Assembly (NCBI GenBank): GCA_910588405.1
Contig: CAJUPT010000002.1
Location: 132,112-196,111, forward strand
Direction: 5' to 3'
DNA from: an uncultured Lachnospiraceae bacterium
GTDB taxonomy: Bacteria; Bacillota; Clostridia; Lachnospirales; Lachnospiraceae
Length of the DNA stretch: 64,000 nt
The translations under genes were made by a program, and so were the position numbers. Of this stretch, positions 60,560 through 64,000 are shown piece after piece; position 1 is the stretch's first letter, and each line of letters begins with the position of its first letter. A model generated the notes under the pieces. It did no database searches and had not been told where the DNA came from. It saw only the letters and a list, made by a program, of their open reading frames with translations.

Positions 60560-61654
60560 TCACTCCTCTCCGGCAGCATACCGTTCCACTTCTTGGGAAA
60601 TTTCTTCCAAAAGCTGATCGATATTTACTTTCAAAGCAAAATTCCCGCAATCCTTTCCTACAACCCATGACGTTTTGGGTGACGCCGTATAGTTCTCATA
60701 TACATCGCATGCATGCTCGATCAATGCTTTCTTTGATTTCACCACATATCCATCCGTACCGGCAAAAACAGGCTTCTCAAATGCTCCTGCCAGGTTAATT
60801 GGCTGATCTTCGCGAACTGTCACATAAACCAAATCCGGAAGGGTTCTGTTTGCAAAAGTATTCTGCCTTCCTGTCGGCATAGACCGAATAAAAGCTTCCG
60901 CAAATCCTCTCACTGCTATTTTCAGCTCATCGACATTCAGATTTTCCGCCAATTCCTTTATATTCACAGATGCATACCGATATAAGGTGGCAGAATTAAA
61001 CTCCACTGTGCCGAGATGCCCGGCTCCCATGTCCTCCTTCCTGTCACAGTCGTCCACTGCCGTAAAATAATCATATTCATTGCTGACCGTATGCGTCGAT
61101 ATACTGTGCGCCACCTGGGCTGCCGCATCATAGTTCAGGCTTGGATTGCTGGCCGCCATACGGCCAAACAGCAAAATATCCACACTCGGCCGGTCATTTA
61201 AAGCTTTCTCCAGAGCAGCTTTAAAGAGTTTATCCTTCTCTTTTTTGGCAGTTTTGTCATTGTGATACTCCACTGCCAATTCCGCAACCTTTGCAGCCTG
61301 CAGTGAGCTGATAAAAAACAACGCATCTTTTTTATCTGTCCCCGCTTTTACTCCGGCCAGCTCCAAAACAACCTCAGCCATCTTTTCCGCATCATCCCTC
61401 AGAAGCTCCGGATGCCGGGAACAAATTTGATCGGCAACAAGCGCCGCCGTTTTTTTCGTGCGGTAGCCGACAAGATCGGACGTAAATAACTCTTTAAACT
61501 TTAGCCGCATCGCCCTTTTCCATGCCTGAGAAGACACCCTGGCCCGCATAGTGCCCCCATAAACCGCCGTCTTCGGACTCCCCGTGTCGTCCCTGTTTAC
61601 ACAGCTTGGCGGAACGGTTTGAATAATGTGAAAATCAATATACATATTTTTCAT
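60560..61654 (-). CDS. cas7e: Cas7e, Cascade backbone subunit
   Basis: This 364-aa protein forms the crRNA-binding backbone of Cascade. The family signature CVNRDDTGSPKTAVYGGTMRARVSSQAWKRAMR lies at 17-50 and the C-terminal half is helical. ATG 61654 follows GGAGGAGGAT. It is separated from the upstream DUF4160 gene by 67 bases, in contrast to the tight joints elsewhere in the operon, which fits an insertion upstream. Confidence 0.95.
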   Translation of the reverse strand: MKNMYIDFHIIQTVPPSCVNRDDTGSPKTAVYGGTMRARVSSQAWKRAMRLKFKELFTSDLVGYRTKKTAALVADQICSRHPELLRDDAEKMAEVVLELAGVKAGTDKKDALFFISSLQAAKVAELAVEYHNDKTAKKEKDKLFKAALEKALNDRPSVDILLFGRMAASNPSLNYDAAAQVAHSISTHTVSNEYDYFTAVDDCDRKEDMGAGHLGTVEFNSATLYRYASVNIKELAENLNVDELKIAVRGFAEAFIRSMPTGRQNTFANRTLPDLVYVTVREDQPINLAGAFEKPVFAGTDGYVVKSKKALIEHACDVYENYTASPKTSWVVGKDCGNFALKVNIDQLLEEISQEVERYAAGEE

Positions 61655-61721
61655 TGTAACATATCCTCCTCCAATGATACCTTGTCATTTTATAATTTGA
61701 TTTGCTGCCGTTTTGATAAAA

Positions 61722-62000
61722 TCAACAGTAATAACTAACTTCACCAAAATAGTCATACCATTTTTCAATAACCTCCGCGCTGCGGGCTTCTATCATCCTC
61801 ATCATATTTTTAAGAATCCGCTCCGGAATTTTCGATTTATTATGACATAAAAAGCACTTCCCCGCCCTTGTAATCCAAACCTTCGTCGCATTCTCCGTCG
61901 GACGCCCATCTGATATATGGACATGGATCGGTTCTAACGGCTTGCTTTCATTTGTCCAAAAATAAATCCGATATGAGCCAAACCTAAAAATTTGAGGCAC
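61722..62000 (-). CDS. DUF4160 protein inside the cas operon
   Basis: This 92-aa protein belongs to DUF4160: the start PQIFRFGSYRIYFWTNESK, the HVHISDG motif, ITRAGKCFLCHN and a C-terminal helix. Members are found in two-gene, toxin-antitoxin-like cassettes of Firmicutes, but the activity is not established here. The start is GTG 62000, with AAGGGGGG five bases upstream inside the preceding gene, which overlaps it by 17 bases. Its place between cse2 and cas7 is not standard in type I-E operons. Confidence 0.8.
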   Translation of the reverse strand: MPQIFRFGSYRIYFWTNESKPLEPIHVHISDGRPTENATKVWITRAGKCFLCHNKSKIPERILKNMMRMIEARSAEVIEKWYDYFGEVSYYC

Positions 62001-62256
62001 ACTGGAACCCCCCTTCCTGAGAAAATTCCATAATCAGATTTGCCGTCGATTCTATAATTTCCTGGAATTTCGCAATTTCTTCTTCGGAAAAAGCATAAAT
62101 ATCCTCCCAGGTATATTGCGGCAGCCAACAGGTGGCACGGCAAAAGCCTACCTTTTCATCAGGCCTTTCAATATACACCTTCACCTTTCCGTCCGATTTC
62201 ATTTCCGAATGGACGATCTCCGTATCATCATTGAGCGTCATAAACGGATACATCAT
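61984..62256 (-). CDS. 90-aa partner of the DUF4160 protein
   Basis: This 90-aa acidic protein (MMYPFMTLNDDTEIVHSEMK start; CWLPQYTWEDIYAFSEEE motif; ASNF end) is conserved next to DUF4160 genes in Clostridia, to my recollection. No domain is recognised. Its frame overlaps the DUF4160 start by 17 bases, so the two are translationally coupled. I chose ATG 62256 after AAGGAGGAG instead of the longer frame to 62334, which would overlap cse2. It would be the antitoxin-like member if the pair is a toxin-antitoxin module. Confidence 0.75.
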   Translation of the reverse strand: MMYPFMTLNDDTEIVHSEMKSDGKVKVYIERPDEKVGFCRATCWLPQYTWEDIYAFSEEEIAKFQEIIESTANLIMEFSQEGGFQCASNF

Positions 62257-62320
62257 AATAAACTCCTCCTTCTTGACCAATTTTAAAACAATCCTAACCA
62301 ATTCTAAAAAATACTCTTTC

Positions 62321-62368
62321 ATCGGGTTTTTCACTTTGAAGATGCATTAGATCGGGTTTTACTTTGAA
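62321..62368. repeat. 18-base direct repeat at the cse2 end
   Basis: ATCGGGTTTTTCACTTTGAA (62321-62340) and ATCGGGTTTTACTTTGAA (62351-62368) flank the cse2 stop codon. The unit is a short tandem duplication that altered the cse2 C-terminus. It lies where the two-gene cassette begins. Confidence 0.6.
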
Positions 62369-62927
62369 AAAACGACTGTCCCCACCTCAAGTGAACATGT
62401 TTCTTCCCATCCAGACATTGCAGCTCATATAAATCGGCTGCCAATATCCTGTAATTCAACGGAATCCCTTTGCTTTTTAACAGCTGAACCACTCCGCGCA
62501 GATGATAAGACAATTCTTTCATATCGGCCGAAGTGGAAAGCATCCGCATTCTCTGCAGCATCCTCTGCTCCGCATTGGAATCCTCATAACTTGATGCCAG
62601 TTCCCACATAGCCGTTCCGAGATCAATGCACTCCTCCGTATGCATCGACCGATTTCCCATCTCATTTCCCTGCTGATGCAGTGCATACAAGGTAAGCGCT
62701 ATATAGCATGACCATTCCTCTTTTGTCGGCACCCCGTCTTCACTCATAAATTTTTTCGGCATGTCCATCAGTATGATTCCAAAGAGCTGCGGCAGCTCGC
62801 CAGGCTCACAACCAACGCCCCGCCGCAGATTAGCCAACACCGCCTTGTTTTCTCCCCCATCTTTCCCTTCCTGCAAAAAATGTATTTTTCTTTCCACAAA
62901 CTGTGCCACTTCATCCTTTTTTCCCAT
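62331..62927 (-). CDS. cse2: Cse2 (CasB), Cascade small subunit
   Basis: This 198-aa mostly helical protein matches Cse2: the segment LANLRRGVGCEPGELPQLFGIIL near 31-53 and a helical C-terminal half. It stabilises the non-target strand in Cascade, present in two copies. Its last residues (SKTRSNASSK) come from a local duplication. ATG 62927 follows GGGAA and overlaps cse1 by 17 bases. Confidence 0.92.
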   Translation of the reverse strand: MGKKDEVAQFVERKIHFLQEGKDGGENKAVLANLRRGVGCEPGELPQLFGIILMDMPKKFMSEDGVPTKEEWSCYIALTLYALHQQGNEMGNRSMHTEECIDLGTAMWELASSYEDSNAEQRMLQRMRMLSTSADMKELSYHLRGVVQLLKSKGIPLNYRILAADLYELQCLDGKKHVHLRWGQSFFQSKTRSNASSK

Positions 62928-64000
62928 TCTGTTCCCTTTCCCCGCATGAACTGCGTCTTATATAAATTTTTCCCAGTTCTCTCAGATATTCGTTTAAAAT
63001 CTTGGGAATCGCCAGCACTTCCTTGTCTGCATATCTGTAAACGCAAACGCCCATATCCAATGCCCCAACATAATCCTCAACAGTTTTTCTTGCAAAACCA
63101 TAGGATGTTTCCTCCCATTGCGCCAATTTTTCTTCCTTTTCTTCCTCCTCCGGACATATACCTGACAGCCATTCCCGAAATGCAACATCAACGGAAAAAT
63201 AATAACGGCTGACAAGAATATTTTTTATCTTATTTTTTTCAGAACCGTTTCCGTATAACAGCTTAGATACCTTCCCGGAAAAATGATCCAGCGCTGCAGA
63301 TACCGCCTGGCATTTATCTGTCTCCTCCGATATCCGTTTTATCCATGCCCTTCCCAGCTCCTTTAACAATCCGGCTGACAGCGCCAATGCGTCATCAACA
63401 CAGTCTCCATAAGTATATTTCATCTTATCCCCATATACCATGCCGATCATCCGAAAAGTGAGCAGAGAATCCACAAGCTTTTCATCACACAGCTTCCGCA
63501 TCCACTGCACAACGCCCGGAATATGGCTACCCTCCACGCCACCGTCAAAAAGAGCCGGAAACTCCCTCCAGGCATGAACAGATGGATTACGGAGTTTCGG
63601 AAAAGATATACTTGGTTCCGCCTTTTCACTTTTGCTTTCCTGCCAGAGTGTCATCGGTTCATTAAAATCATTTTCTACAGGATAAAAGTCTCCGCCTATG
63701 GCAGAAAAACCTGTTACATGGCCGCATTCATCCCGCTTCAACAGAATACGCCTGGACTGCATGGTATACAATTCAGGCAGATTATCCGGCGGTGGAATCA
63801 GGCGGCTCTGTTCTTTGCAGACATTTTGCGCCCAAACCGGCCGGGGCGTCCCCCATGGTTCGTGATCAGGATTAAGCGGGCATAAATTCAGCATTAATAT
63901 CCGGAACAGATTTTCCCCAGTCGCCATCACAAAGCCTAACTGCCCCATTCTTCCCGTTCCTACCGGTAAGGTGGTTCCCAGCGCTTTTTTATCAGCTTTT
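62911..64000 (-). CDS. cse1: Cse1 (CasA), N-terminus cut by the window edge
   Basis: The C-terminal 363 residues of Cse1 are present; the frame stays open to the window edge. The segments FRILMLNLCPLNPDHEPWGTP and the C-terminal helical four-helix region fit Cse1, the large Cascade subunit that reads the PAM. No internal stop occurs. Cas3 is not visible, and should lie further right. Confidence 0.93.
   Translation of the reverse strand, partial: KADKKALGTTLPVGTGRMGQLGFVMATGENLFRILMLNLCPLNPDHEPWGTPRPVWAQNVCKEQSRLIPPPDNLPELYTMQSRRILLKRDECGHVTGFSAIGGDFYPVENDFNEPMTLWQESKSEKAEPSISFPKLRNPSVHAWREFPALFDGGVEGSHIPGVVQWMRKLCDEKLVDSLLTFRMIGMVYGDKMKYTYGDCVDDALALSAGLLKELGRAWIKRISEETDKCQAVSAALDHFSGKVSKLLYGNGSEKNKIKNILVSRYYFSVDVAFREWLSGICPEEEEKEEKLAQWEETSYGFARKTVEDYVGALDMGVCVYRYADKEVLAIPKILNEYLRELGKIYIRRSSCGEREQNGKKG

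Overview
The window reads as a chromosome segment of a Gram-positive anaerobe of the Clostridia, most likely a gut Lachnospiraceae. This is inferred from strong purine-rich ribosome binding sites, TTG/GTG starts, a SAM-I (S-box) riboswitch, a SleB-type cortex hydrolase domain, DUF4153/DUF2975/YozG-like and DUF554 families, and a Cas2-exonuclease fusion of the type known from Firmicutes. No species is claimed. Nearly all genes from about 1 kb to 30 kb lie on the minus strand.

Layout. 0.4-10 kb: a cysteine-rich DUF2284 protein, a DinG/XPD-like helicase with an N-terminal nuclease motif, Tex, homoserine dehydrogenase, a decayed regulator remnant and an AAA-ATPase-like/PD-(D/E)XK protein. 10-25 kb: ROK glucokinase, galE, metK, an S-box riboswitch in front of a lipoprotein gene that precedes metK, murA, two unknown proteins, aspS, hisS and a DUF362 ferredoxin-like protein. 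25-34 kb: a GT-C-like membrane protein, dCMP deaminase, a DUF4153/HTH/DUF2975 operon, DUF554, a frameshifted Rpn-type nuclease gene, rpiB and a low-molecular-weight phosphatase. 34-44 kb: a complete DctPQM TRAP transporter, then an ABC importer (very large binding protein with an Asp-box, two permeases, no ATPase) followed by an HlyD-like adaptor, then a response regulator with a GGDEF domain. 45-54 kb: an OmpR/histidine kinase pair, tRNA-Gln, a lipoprotein, a type I toxin-antitoxin locus, a decayed tyrosine recombinase split by a MITE, a uroporphyrinogen decarboxylase-like protein, an SH3/SleB cell-wall hydrolase and a methyltransferase. 54.7-64 kb: an IS4/IS701-like element, an 18-repeat CRISPR array and a type I-E cas operon whose cse1 runs off the right edge.

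How the genes work together. In the CRISPR locus, Cse1-Cse2-Cas7-Cas5-Cas6e would form Cascade, Cas1 with a Cas2-DEDDh fusion would acquire spacers, and the array is transcribed leftward in the same direction as cas. Cas3 is not in the window and is expected just beyond the right edge. The most unusual point is a two-gene cassette (a 90-aa protein plus a DUF4160 protein) placed between cse2 and cas7 in an operon whose other gene joints overlap or abut. It has the layout of a toxin-antitoxin-like pair and could be an addiction module tied to Cascade, but that function is a hypothesis.

A second unexplained pattern is a leader element containing GTTGCGGAAC. It lies immediately upstream of the ribosome binding sites of galE, metK, hisS, the HlyD-like gene and (in part) aspS. 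In the galE and metK copies the stems keep pairing despite base changes.
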